A program made the translations under genes and the position numbers. Of a DNA stretch of 64,000 nt, positions 43,623 to 51,978 are shown piece after piece. Every line of letters begins with the position of its first letter. The stretch's first letter is position 1. This DNA is from DAOTWC01 sp048499435 (GTDB taxonomy: Bacteria; Chloroflexota; Anaerolineae; Aggregatilineales; Phototrophicaceae): contig JASNZW010000005.1 of assembly GCA_048499435.1 (NCBI GenBank), positions 124,001 to 188,000 of the forward strand, in the 5' to 3' direction. Under the pieces are notes generated by a model. That model was given only the letters and a program-made list of their open reading frames with translations, had not been told where the DNA came from and did not search any database.

Positions 43623-46600
43623 TTATTTCTTCTTCGCCTTCGGGAAACGGCTTAAGACCAGCACCGGCTCTGGCAGCGTGAAGCGGTCGCCCAGCGCCAG
43701 CTCCGCCAGCGGCTTGCCCGGCTTCGCGCGCCCGGCCCCGGCGAACACCGCCAGCGCCGTGCCCTCAGCCGCGTGGTCAAGCTTAATGTACGCCTGCCCC
43801 GTCTGGCTGCCATCGCTGTCAATGCTGCAGCTGGTAACCACGCCCACCACGCGGCCCTTAGCGTCCAGCAGCGGGTCGCCCTGGTGCGGCGGGCGCGCGC
43901 CCCGGTTTTCAACGCGGAAGCGGGCGACCTCAGCGTCACGCGCCAGCTCATGGGCAATATAGGCTGCTTTGCCCACGAAGAACGGCTTGTACGGTTTGAC
44001 ATAAGCGCCAAAGCCCGCGTCCGCCGGGTTGAGGCCCAGCGGCCCGGCCAGCTCGTGGCCGTACAGCGGCAGCCCGGCCTCGGTGCGCAGGCTGTCGCGC
44101 GCGGCCAGGCCGCAGGGTGTCGCGCCGTGTTCCATCAGCGCGCGGAACAGCGCCGCCGCCCGGTCCGGGTGGACGAACAGCTCGAAGGCCACGCGCTCGC
44201 CGGTGTAGCCGGTGCGCGAGATGATCAGGTCGAAACCGCCGATCTGCGCGCGCAGCACGCCCGCCCAGGGCAGCTTCTCAATGGCTTTGCGCGCCGCGTC
44301 GTCCGCGCCCAGCGCCAGCAGCGCCGCGCGGCTCTGCGGCCCCTGCAGCGCGATATCGACGCGCTGATCGCCGCCAACAGCCGGGTCGCGCAGGTCGCGC
44401 AGCGTGAAGCGCGCGCTGCCTTCCACGCGCCGCCCCGGCGCGGCGGCGTCAATCTGGACGCGGCCATCCCTCACCGCCGTCAGCCAGGCCCAGTCCTTGT
44501 CGTTGTTCGAAGCGTTGACGACCAGCATGAAGTGCTCATCGGCCAGCTTGTAGATCATCAGATCGTCTAACGGCTGGCCGTCCGGGGCCAGCAGATAGGT
44601 GTAATGCGACTGCCCGACCGCCAGCTTGCTCGCGTCATTGGTGGCCACAGCGTTGAGGAAGCCCTCAGCGCCGGGGCCGAAAATGTCGAACACACCCATG
44701 TGGCTGACATCGAACAGGCCCGCGCCGCTGCGCACGCTCTGGTGCTCGTCGGTGACGGACGTGTACCACACCGGCATATCATAGCCGGCGAAGGGGACCA
44801 TCTTCGCGCCCAGCTCGCGGTGCAGGCTGTGCAGCGGCGTCGTCCGGGGCGTGTCCGGCTCGGCCTCAACCCACGCGAACGGCGGCAGCGCCGCCGGCTG
44901 TGGCCCGGCATAGCGCGGCCCGTTTACGCCGACGGCGTAAGCCTTGAGCGCGTAGCCGCCGCCAGCGGCAAAAGCGTCAGCGGGCGGGCGGACGCTGGCA
45001 GCGCCCAGCAGGCGCACCGTCACCGGGCCGGGCGCTTTGGCGTAGAGGTCGGACGAGTCGAACAGCACGAAGCCGTCGGAGAGCGCGCGCAGCCAGGCCG
45101 CGGCGCGCGCCGCGTTTTCGGCCACGTGGACGCGGTAGCCATCGTCCGCCAGCTCGACCAGCGCCTGGCTGATGGGCGCGCCGTCGGCGTCGAGCAGCCA
45201 GGTCGGCTGCTGCTGGCCCGGCGTCAGCGCATACACGTCGCTGGTGAGCGCGGTGTTAAGGAAAGCGGCGGCTTCGGCCCCGGTAACGGCCAGCGTCTGC
45301 CAGCCGGAGCCAGCGCCGTCAGACGCCGGTTCGTAGAGGTGGGGATAGCCGCTGGCCTGGACATCGGTGTCGATGCCCGCGCCGACTGCCAGCTCATAGG
45401 CGGCCTGCTGCGCCTGCTCCAGCGCGGCAAAGGGAACTTTGGCGCGCGCCTCCGGGCGGCGGCGTCCGCTGTAGCTGAAGGGCACGCAGGCCCGCAGCAG
45501 GTCGGCGATAACCGCCGCCAGCCGGTCAATTTCGGCTTCGTGGAAGCCGCGCTGAGTGATCCAGGGCGTGCCCAGGCGCAGGCCCGAAGGCCGCAGCGCG
45601 GCGGTGTCGCCGGGGATCGTCTGCCGGTTCACGACGATGCCGGCCAATTCCAGGATGCGCGCCGCCATGTCACCGCTGAGCGCGGTCCCGTCTGGCCCGG
45701 TGATGCTGCGGCAGTCTACCAGCAGCAGGTGCGTGTCGGTGCCGCCGTGCGGGATGCGCAGGCCGTGCGCGGCCAGCTGGTCGGCCAGCCGAACGGCGTT
45801 GCGCACCGTCTGCTGCTGAAGCGCGCGGAACTGGTCCGTGCGCGCCAGGCGCAGCGCCACCGCCAGCGCTGTGATGTTGTTGATGTGCGGCCCGCCCTGC
45901 TCGCCGGGGAACACCGCCCGGTCGAGCTTGGGCGCGAGGTCCGCGCGATGGGTGATGATGACGGCCCCGCGCGGCCCGGCCAGCGTTTTGTGCGTGGTGA
46001 AGTTAACGATGTCGGCGATGCCAACCGGATTCGGGTAGACGCCGGCAATGGCCAGCCCGGCCACGTGCGCGATGTCCGCCATCAGGTACGCGCCAACCGC
46101 GTCGGCGATCGCGCGGAATTTGTGGAAGTCGGGCGCGAACGGGTAGCTGCTGTAACCGGCGATGATCATCTTCGGGCGGTGTTCCAGCGCCAGCGCCATA
46201 ATCCGGTCGTAGTCCAGGCGCTCAGTGTCCGGGTCCACGCCGTAGCTGACAATGTTGTAGTTGATGCCGCTGCGGTTGACCGGGCTGCCGTGCGTCAGGT
46301 GGCCGCCCTGAAACAGGTCCATGCCCATAACGGTGTCGCCCACGTTGAGCAGCGCCGTGTAGATGGCGTTGTTCGCCGGCGCGCCCGACAGCGGCTGCAC
46401 ATTGACGAACAGCCGGTCAGCGGGATAGGCAGGGGTGGCGAACAGCTCCGCCGCGCGCCGTCGCGCCAGCGACTCGATCATGTTGACATAGGCCGTCCCT
46501 TTATAGTAGCGCTTGTCAGCAGCGCGGCGGTACTCTGGCAGGCGCGCGTCGTAGTCGAGCAGCTCCGCCTCGGTCATGGCGCGCGTTTCGTCAAGCGGGT

Positions 46601-46787
46601 AGCCTTCAGCGTAGATGTTGTGGAAGGCGGAGCTGAGCGCCTCGCGCACAGCCTCTGGGACGGTGCTTTCAGATGGGATCAAAATCAGGTGGCGGGCCTG
46701 CCGGGCTGTTTCGTGGCGAATCAGCTCGGCCACATCGGGGTCGAGTTCGGCCAGGCTGCCGCGAAAGAGGTAATCGGTGTTGGGCAT
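43623..46787 (-). CDS. glyA-gcvT: trifunctional-looking fusion: serine hydroxymethyltransferase, degenerate GcvT-like domain, aminomethyltransferase
   Basis: This is one 1054-residue reading frame. Residues 1 to ~440 are SHMT: LILIPSESTVPEAV, MGMDLFQGGHLTHG, DIAHVAGLAIAGVYPNP and the PLP Lys267 in FTTHKTLAGPRGAV. Residues ~480-636 resemble a shortened GcvT/folate-binding domain (AAAFLNTALTSDVYALTPGQ, LLDADGAPISQALVEL) without obvious catalytic residues. Residues ~644-1054 are a complete GcvT: LGAKMVPFAGYDMPVWY, GLFDVSHMG, DGQPLDDLMIYKL, IISRTGYTGERVAFELFV and LRTEAGLPLYGHEL. T protein makes 5,10-methylene-THF and SHMT uses it to turn glycine into serine, so fusion could channel the cofactor. 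AGGA lies 8 nt upstream of ATG 46787. It is convergent with gcvH-PA-PB. Confidence 0.93.
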   Translation of the reverse strand: MPNTDYLFRGSLAELDPDVAELIRHETARQARHLILIPSESTVPEAVREALSSAFHNIYAEGYPLDETRAMTEAELLDYDARLPEYRRAADKRYYKGTAYVNMIESLARRRAAELFATPAYPADRLFVNVQPLSGAPANNAIYTALLNVGDTVMGMDLFQGGHLTHGSPVNRSGINYNIVSYGVDPDTERLDYDRIMALALEHRPKMIIAGYSSYPFAPDFHKFRAIADAVGAYLMADIAHVAGLAIAGVYPNPVGIADIVNFTTHKTLAGPRGAVIITHRADLAPKLDRAVFPGEQGGPHINNITALAVALRLARTDQFRALQQQTVRNAVRLADQLAAHGLRIPHGGTDTHLLLVDCRSITGPDGTALSGDMAARILELAGIVVNRQTIPGDTAALRPSGLRLGTPWITQRGFHEAEIDRLAAVIADLLRACVPFSYSGRRRPEARAKVPFAALEQAQQAAYELAVGAGIDTDVQASGYPHLYEPASDGAGSGWQTLAVTGAEAAAFLNTALTSDVYALTPGQQQPTWLLDADGAPISQALVELADDGYRVHVAENAARAAAWLRALSDGFVLFDSSDLYAKAPGPVTVRLLGAASVRPPADAFAAGGGYALKAYAVGVNGPRYAGPQPAALPPFAWVEAEPDTPRTTPLHSLHRELGAKMVPFAGYDMPVWYTSVTDEHQSVRSGAGLFDVSHMGVFDIFGPGAEGFLNAVATNDASKLAVGQSHYTYLLAPDGQPLDDLMIYKLADEHFMLVVNASNNDKDWAWLTAVRDGRVQIDAAAPGRRVEGSARFTLRDLRDPAVGGDQRVDIALQGPQSRAALLALGADDAARKAIEKLPWAGVLRAQIGGFDLIISRTGYTGERVAFELFVHPDRAAALFRALMEHGATPCGLAARDSLRTEAGLPLYGHELAGPLGLNPADAGFGAYVKPYKPFFVGKAAYIAHELARDAEVARFRVENRGARPPHQGDPLLDAKGRVVGVVTSCSIDSDGSQTGQAYIKLDHAAEGTALAVFAGAGRAKPGKPLAELALGDRFTLPEPVLVLSRFPKAKKK

Positions 46788-46921
46788 GTAAACTATCCTG
46801 TAGTGTGCGTACACGGGTAGCAAGAAAGCTTTGGGCCAGATTGTATCACTCCCCGGCTGGCGCGGCCATGCACACGGCGTACCGCCGGGCGACGCTGGGT
46901 AATTTGGCCTATTCGCGCCGG

Positions 46922-46946
46922 CAGAAACTGGCGTTTCTGTTATGAT
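46922..46946 (+). promoter_or_regulatory. inverted repeat and -10 upstream of the WD40 gene
   Basis: A perfect CAGAAAC-N4-GTTTCTG repeat (46922-46939) abuts TATGAT (46941-46946), a -10-like box 40 bp before the WD40 gene. The repeat would overlap the spacer region, as an operator might. No -35 is evident. Confidence 0.4.
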
Positions 46947-46986
46947 TCAGCCCGAACACAGCTTATCTATAAAGAGAAGCACAGCC

Positions 46987-48870
46987 ATGAGCCTTTCAAA
47001 ATCCGTGCAGCGCTTCGCGCTGGCCAGCGCGCTGCTGAGCGCGCTTCTGACCGCCTGCGCGCAGGCCCCGGCGCAGATCAGCATCACGCCAGCCCTGGCG
47101 ACGCTGCTGGGGCGCGGCTGGGTCAACGACGCGGCCTGGTCGCCGGACGGCGCGCGGCTGGCGGTGGCCGCCTCAACCGGCGTGTGGGTCTACGACGCGC
47201 GCGACCTCAGCGCGCCGCCGCTGTTCCTGGCCGGCCACACTGAGCCGGTGGCGGGCGTGGCCTTCAGCCCGGACGGCCAGCAGATCGCCTCCGCCAGTTG
47301 GGATAACACGGTGCGCCTGTGGGACGCCGCCAGCGGCGCGCCGGGCCTGGTCCTGGCCGGGCACACCAGCGACGTTAACGACGTGGCCTTCAGCCCGGAC
47401 GGCGCGCTGATCGCCACCGCCAGCTTTGACAAAACGGCGCGCCTGTGGGACGCCGGCGACGGCGCGCTGCGCGCCACGCTGGCAGGCCACAGCGACGGCG
47501 TGGAGAGCGTGGCCTTCAGCCCGGACGGCGCGCAGGTGCTCACCGGCGGGCGCGACCGGGCGGTGCGGCTGTGGGACACAGCCAGCGGCGCGCCGTCCGG
47601 CTGGGCAAACGAGCTGGACGACTGGGCCTACAGCGTCGCTTTCAGCCCGGACGGCGCGCGGGTCGCGGCGGCCGGGCGCGACGGCGTGGTGCGCCTGTGG
47701 GACACCGCTGGCGGCGATCCGCTGCGGCTGGCGGCGGACGACATCGTCTACAGCGTCGGGTTCAGCCCGGACGGGCGCTATCTGGCGGCGGCCACCGCGC
47801 GCGGGCAGGCGCTGCTGTGGGATGCCGCCAGCGGCGCGCGGGCTGCCGCGCTCAACGCGGGCGACGGCGCGGCGCGGGCGCTGGCCTTCAGCCCCGACGG
47901 CGCGCTGCTGGCGACGGCGGCGCGCGACGGCAGCCTGCGCCTGTGGGACGCCGCCAGCGGCGCGCAGACCGCCGCGCTCGAAGGCTGGCACGGCGGCGCG
48001 GTCAACAGCCTGGCGTTTAGCCCGGATGGCGCGCTGCTGGCGGCGGGCGGCGGCAACCTGCTCACCGAAGACCACGCCGTCAAAGTGTGGGACCTGGACA
48101 GCACCAGCCTGCGCCAGCAGATCAGCGGCAGCGCCGGCTGGGTCGGGGCGCTGGCGTTTAGCCCGGATGGCGCGCTGCTGGCGGTGGGCGGCGAATATGG
48201 CACGGTCGAAATCTGGCCGCTGGACGGCGGCGCGGCGCGGCACAGCATCCCGGCACACAACAACCTGGTGCTCAGCCTGGTTTTCAGCGCGGACGGCGCG
48301 GTGCTGGCCTCTGGCAGCGCCGACACCACAGCCAAGCTGTGGGATGTCGCCAGCGGGGCCGAACTCGGCTCGACCGGCAGCCAGGGCGGGCCGGTGCGCA
48401 ACCTGGCGCTGAGCAGCGAGCAAACGCTGCTCACGTCCAACACCTACGGCGACATCACCCAGCTTTCCAACGTGGACGCGGGGGCCAACCTGCACCTGCT
48501 GTGCAGCCACGGCGACGGCATTACCGCCTCAGCGATCGCGCCGGACCGCAGCCTGATCGCCTCTGCCTACTGGAACAACGTCGTGCGCCTGTTCGATGTC
48601 GCCAGCGGCGCCGAGCGCGCGGCGCTGGAAGGCCACACGGCCAACATCCTCACGCTGGCCTTCAGCCCGGATGGCCGGCTGCTGGCGTCCGGCGGGTTGG
48701 ATCACACGGTGCGCCTGTGGGACGCCGCCAGCGGCGCGCTGCTGGCGGTGCTGGAGGGCCACCTGTGGCCGGTGCGCGCGGTCGCGTTCAGCCCGGACGG
48801 CAGCCTGCTGGCGTCGGGCAGCGAAGATGGCACGACACGGCTGTGGCGGCTGAACCAGCCCGCGCTGTAA
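46987..48870 (+). CDS. WD40-repeat lipoprotein (two seven-bladed propellers)
   Basis: The 627-residue protein has a lipoprotein signal (LLSALLTACAQ, Cys near 24) and then about 14 WD40 units. Most carry the AFSPDG turn and a final VRLWDAASG strand. Fourteen units suit two seven-bladed beta-propellers in tandem. The 11th and 12th units are degenerate (ALSSEQT, AIAPDRS), which may mark a domain interface. WD40 propellers are binding platforms; this one would face outward, attached to the membrane. No kinase or effector domain is fused. It ends 194 bp before the cohesin-dockerin genes on the same strand. Confidence 0.9.
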   Translation: MSLSKSVQRFALASALLSALLTACAQAPAQISITPALATLLGRGWVNDAAWSPDGARLAVAASTGVWVYDARDLSAPPLFLAGHTEPVAGVAFSPDGQQIASASWDNTVRLWDAASGAPGLVLAGHTSDVNDVAFSPDGALIATASFDKTARLWDAGDGALRATLAGHSDGVESVAFSPDGAQVLTGGRDRAVRLWDTASGAPSGWANELDDWAYSVAFSPDGARVAAAGRDGVVRLWDTAGGDPLRLAADDIVYSVGFSPDGRYLAAATARGQALLWDAASGARAAALNAGDGAARALAFSPDGALLATAARDGSLRLWDAASGAQTAALEGWHGGAVNSLAFSPDGALLAAGGGNLLTEDHAVKVWDLDSTSLRQQISGSAGWVGALAFSPDGALLAVGGEYGTVEIWPLDGGAARHSIPAHNNLVLSLVFSADGAVLASGSADTTAKLWDVASGAELGSTGSQGGPVRNLALSSEQTLLTSNTYGDITQLSNVDAGANLHLLCSHGDGITASAIAPDRSLIASAYWNNVVRLFDVASGAERAALEGHTANILTLAFSPDGRLLASGGLDHTVRLWDAASGALLAVLEGHLWPVRAVAFSPDGSLLASGSEDGTTRLWRLNQPAL

Positions 48871-48917
48871 CGCGAGACATACCGCAGCGTTTGAAACTGG
48901 TTAGCAAGATTAGAAGC

Positions 48918-49042
48918 CCTTAACAGCGCTTAAGGAGCGAGTAGTACTTAACTCTCAATTAACGCTTTCTCTAGGACCAATAGGCTATCGCCCGCCGTTG
49001 TGTTCTGAAATTCGTAAATGTATCGTAGTGACTGCGCGTCAC
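48918..49042 (+). promoter_or_regulatory. AT-richer region with inverted repeats before the dockerin cluster
   Basis: The 194-bp gap is clearly AT-richer than its flanks and holds CCTTAA-N6-TTAAGG at 48918-48935 and GTGAC-N5-GTCAC at 49028-49042. GAGGAGAG just before 49065 is the ribosome site. A promoter is likely here but no clear -35/-10 pair stands out. Confidence 0.35.
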
Positions 49043-49064
49043 AAGCACGAAGAGGAGAGAGCGT

Positions 49065-51098
49065 ATGGGCGCAGCATCACAGATAAGCCGGCGGCTGCTG
49101 CTGCTGGCCGGAGCGCTGGCACTGATGATCGTATTCGGCCTGAGCGCAGCGCCACAGACAGCGCAGGCGCAGTCAGCGCCGCCCGGCTACTGCAGCGACT
49201 CGCAGCACGACCCGACAAAATGGCACCCGGCAGTGGACCCGGTCACGGGCTGTATGTACGGCCATGAACACGGCGCGAACCCTAACCCGCCCGGTTCACC
49301 CTTCGCGCCGCTGGTGTTCGGCGGCGAAGAAGCCACCCCTAACGAGAACTATTACAAGCACAACGGCTACAAGGTGTTCTACATCCACCGCGGCGACCCC
49401 AGCGGCTCATCCCCGACTGCCGACCCGTGCGACGACCTGCGCGTGCGCATCCACATGGATGTGCGCCCCCTGGAACGGCGTGGCCAGTATCACAGCTATG
49501 AGATCGCGATGGCCCATTGTTCCGGCGGCCAGCTTGACGTTACGTACCTGCAGGGCTGGATGGACTTCGGCACCGTCGTGAGCCAGTCGGTGCGCGTTGG
49601 CGACAACGGCGTGCGCCCCAACAAATTCGTCCCCAGCCTGGCCGAGTTCCAGCAGTACGGCCTGAATATCTGGGAAGTCTGGTATGGGCGCGGCGGCCTG
49701 GGCGTTGATATGGGCTGGCTGATGGGCGAAGTGCCGACAGCCGACCATCACGCTGGGCTTGACCCGAACAACCCGGCCACCTGGGTGTGGACCGGCGGCA
49801 GCGGGAATAAACGCAAGCTGGAGAACTTCAATTTCTACGGCTGGCGCGAAACCCGGCGCGGCGAGTTCTACACCGATGTGTTCGGCAATTCGGTTGACCG
49901 GAACAGCGACTTCTGCAAGTCGAACGCCTGCCCGCGCCAGTATGTGTCGCCGCTGTTCGGCACCAGCCGTAACGACCAGGTCATTATCAACCTGGGTTAC
50001 AACACGCAATACGACGACACCGGCGTCAACTTCCCGACGACGTTCGTGGTAGACGGCGGCCACCTGCCCTGGTGGAACGGCCAGCAGCCGACGCAGCCGC
50101 CCACAACCCCGCCGCCGACGCAGCCGCCGACGCCCGCGCCGACCGAGACGCCAGCCCCCACCGGCCCGGCTGTGATCGTGGACGTGGTGCCGCCTTCAGC
50201 GGAACCCGGCCAGACCGTGAGCGTGGCGCTGAAACTGGCGAACATCACCGGCCTGTACGGCCTCCAGGCGCAGTGCTCGGCTAACGCAGGCATCGTCAGC
50301 GGGACCGCCCGCGCGGATGGCGACGTGTTCACGGCAGCCAACAGCTTCTTCGTGGACAGCGGCTATCAGGCGAACGGCTCGTGGATGGTGGCGGCCAGCC
50401 TGCTGGCCCCCAACGCGGCCTTCTCTGGCAGCGGGACCGCCTTCACGCTCAACTACACGGTGCACGCCGCCGGGACCAGCGACCTGACATGCGCGGTGCT
50501 GGCCGTAGACCAGAACGGCAGCTCGCTGCCGATCCAGGTCATCAACGGCAGCCTGCTGGTGAACGAGCCGCAGCACCCGGTCCCCACGGCCACGCAGGAG
50601 CCGACGGCGGAGCCAACCGTCCCGCCGACGCCCGACCCGGTCATCACACCGGAACCGGCGCAGCCCAGCGTGATCGCCGGCATCGCCCAGTATCAGAACC
50701 GGCCGGACAGCGCAGGCATCACGGCGCAGCTTTACGCGCCTGATGGCAGCCTGGTGGCCACAGCCACCACCGGCGCTGACGGTCACTACAGCTTCAGCGA
50801 CGTGGCCCTGGGCGCGTATGTGCTGCACCTGAGCGCGCCGCAACACATAGCGGTCAGCAAAACGGTGGCGGTTGAGGCTGGCGGCAGCACCGTCGACGCC
50901 GGAACCGACACGCTGATGGCGGGCGACACCAACGACGACGGTACGATCGACATCGCTGACGCGACGTTTGTCGGCGCGAACTTCAGCGTAGCCGTCCCGC
51001 CGGCCCCGGCCAACGCCGACCTGAACGCTGACGCCGTTGTGGACATCAGCGACCTGGTGCTGGTGGGCGGCAACTACGGCCTAGCGGCGCAGCCATAA
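49065..51098 (+). CDS. secreted adaptor protein: unknown N-domain, cohesin-like, SpaA/CnaB-like and dockerin domains
   Basis: The 677-residue protein has a signal peptide (1-36, ending AQAQ). An unrecognised Cys/Trp/Tyr-rich domain follows (~40-335, e.g. YKHNGYKVFYIHRGDP, YGLNIWEVWYGRGGLG). Then come a Pro/Thr linker, a cohesin-like beta-sandwich (~367-500, VIVDVVPPSAEPGQTVSVALKLANITGLYG), a second linker and a CnaB/carboxypeptidase-regulatory-like domain (~532-610, ATTGADGHYSFSDVALGAYVLHL). The C-terminal type I dockerin (~615-677) has two calcium loops, DTNDDGTIDIAD and DLNADAVVDISD. Having both a cohesin and a dockerin makes it a potential adaptor that could chain. It is secreted and could attach to the anchored cohesin encoded next. 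Confidence 0.82.
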   Translation: MGAASQISRRLLLLAGALALMIVFGLSAAPQTAQAQSAPPGYCSDSQHDPTKWHPAVDPVTGCMYGHEHGANPNPPGSPFAPLVFGGEEATPNENYYKHNGYKVFYIHRGDPSGSSPTADPCDDLRVRIHMDVRPLERRGQYHSYEIAMAHCSGGQLDVTYLQGWMDFGTVVSQSVRVGDNGVRPNKFVPSLAEFQQYGLNIWEVWYGRGGLGVDMGWLMGEVPTADHHAGLDPNNPATWVWTGGSGNKRKLENFNFYGWRETRRGEFYTDVFGNSVDRNSDFCKSNACPRQYVSPLFGTSRNDQVIINLGYNTQYDDTGVNFPTTFVVDGGHLPWWNGQQPTQPPTTPPPTQPPTPAPTETPAPTGPAVIVDVVPPSAEPGQTVSVALKLANITGLYGLQAQCSANAGIVSGTARADGDVFTAANSFFVDSGYQANGSWMVAASLLAPNAAFSGSGTAFTLNYTVHAAGTSDLTCAVLAVDQNGSSLPIQVINGSLLVNEPQHPVPTATQEPTAEPTVPPTPDPVITPEPAQPSVIAGIAQYQNRPDSAGITAQLYAPDGSLVATATTGADGHYSFSDVALGAYVLHLSAPQHIAVSKTVAVEAGGSTVDAGTDTLMAGDTNDDGTIDIADATFVGANFSVAVPPAPANADLNADAVVDISDLVLVGGNYGLAAQP

Positions 51099-51136
51099 AC
51101 ACGCTGCCCACGGCCACACCGTAACAATCACATGAC

Positions 51137-51170
51137 AGGGTATGCGCCTGACACACAAGGCGCATACCCT
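51137..51170 (+). terminator. strong hairpin between adaptor and cohesin genes
   Basis: A perfect 12-bp stem (AGGGTATGCGCC and GGCGCATACCCT, 10-nt loop) lies 38 bp after the adaptor gene. It lacks a T-tract on either strand, so it may be a partial attenuator or an RNA-processing/stability element within the cluster. Confidence 0.5.
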
Positions 51171-51228
51171 CTCGTCGTAGAAACACAGTGTGCTGACGGG
51201 TGTCACCGGGAGAGAGGAACAGCAAGCC

Positions 51229-51978
51229 ATGCGAACGATGCGTTTAACCAGCTTTGCCGCCGCTGTCGTCGGGCTGGCGCTGATAATCGCAGCCGCCGCC
51301 GGCGCACAGCGGGCCGCCCCGTATGTTTGGGTCGCGCCGCCGTCAGCGCCGGTTGAGGCCGGGCAGGAATTCACGGTGGCGGTGCAGGTCAGCGGCGCCG
51401 ACGGCGTCTACGGCGTCAGCTTCGCCGTCAGCTACGATCCACAGATGGTCGAGGTCGTGCCGGCCAGCGGCGCCGCTGTGCAGGTGGGCAGCTTCTTCGG
51501 CGACCAGCCCGCTTTCGCGCTGAAGAACAGCGCCAGCGGCGGCCTCATCGAATATGCCCTGACGCTGACACAGCCGGCGCAGCCGGTCAGCGGCGAGGGC
51601 AGCCTGGGCACGATCACCTTTCGCGCGCTGGCCGCTGGCGCGGCCACGATCGCGCCGCAGGAAGCGCGCCTGCTGGTGCCGGTTTTCTCTGAGGTAAACG
51701 GGCAGAAGGTCGCGCGGGAAATCAACGAGGTCACCGCGCAGACGCAGGGCGTGGCGCTGACGGTCGCGGAAGCCGGCGCGACAGCGCAGCAGGCGCTGCC
51801 GCCCGTAGAACAGCCCGTGCCGGTCGCCCTGACGACGCCCGCGCGCGCCGTCGCGCTGCCGGTGCTGCTGGCCGGCGGGCTGCTGTTCCTCGCCGGGCTG
51901 GGGCTGTTCGCCATGAGCGTCGGCAGCTATGTGAGCCTGCGCCGCGCTTTTGACACCGGGGAGCAGCCAGTATGGTAA
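51229..51978 (+). CDS. membrane-anchored cohesin-domain protein
   Basis: The 249-residue protein has a signal peptide (to about 27), a cohesin domain (~30-170) and a C-terminal membrane helix (~210-235, LPVLLAGGLLFLAGLGLFAM) with a short cytoplasmic tail. Cohesin marks are VWVAPPSAPVEAGQEFTVAVQVSGADGVYGVSFAVSYDPQMVEVVP and GSLGTITFRALAAGAATI. It would display a cohesin on the outer face of the membrane as an anchoring scaffoldin-like receptor. ATG 51229 follows GAGAGG at 11 nt. Its stop overlaps the start of the next gene (ATGGTAA), showing tight coupling to the dockerin gene. Confidence 0.85.
   Translation: MRTMRLTSFAAAVVGLALIIAAAAGAQRAAPYVWVAPPSAPVEAGQEFTVAVQVSGADGVYGVSFAVSYDPQMVEVVPASGAAVQVGSFFGDQPAFALKNSASGGLIEYALTLTQPAQPVSGEGSLGTITFRALAAGAATIAPQEARLLVPVFSEVNGQKVAREINEVTAQTQGVALTVAEAGATAQQALPPVEQPVPVALTTPARAVALPVLLAGGLLFLAGLGLFAMSVGSYVSLRRAFDTGEQPVW

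Noticed and set aside
44604..46820. A 738-codon open frame antisense to the glyA-gcvT fusion
   Set aside because: Shadow of the fusion gene; no recognisable motif or ribosome site.
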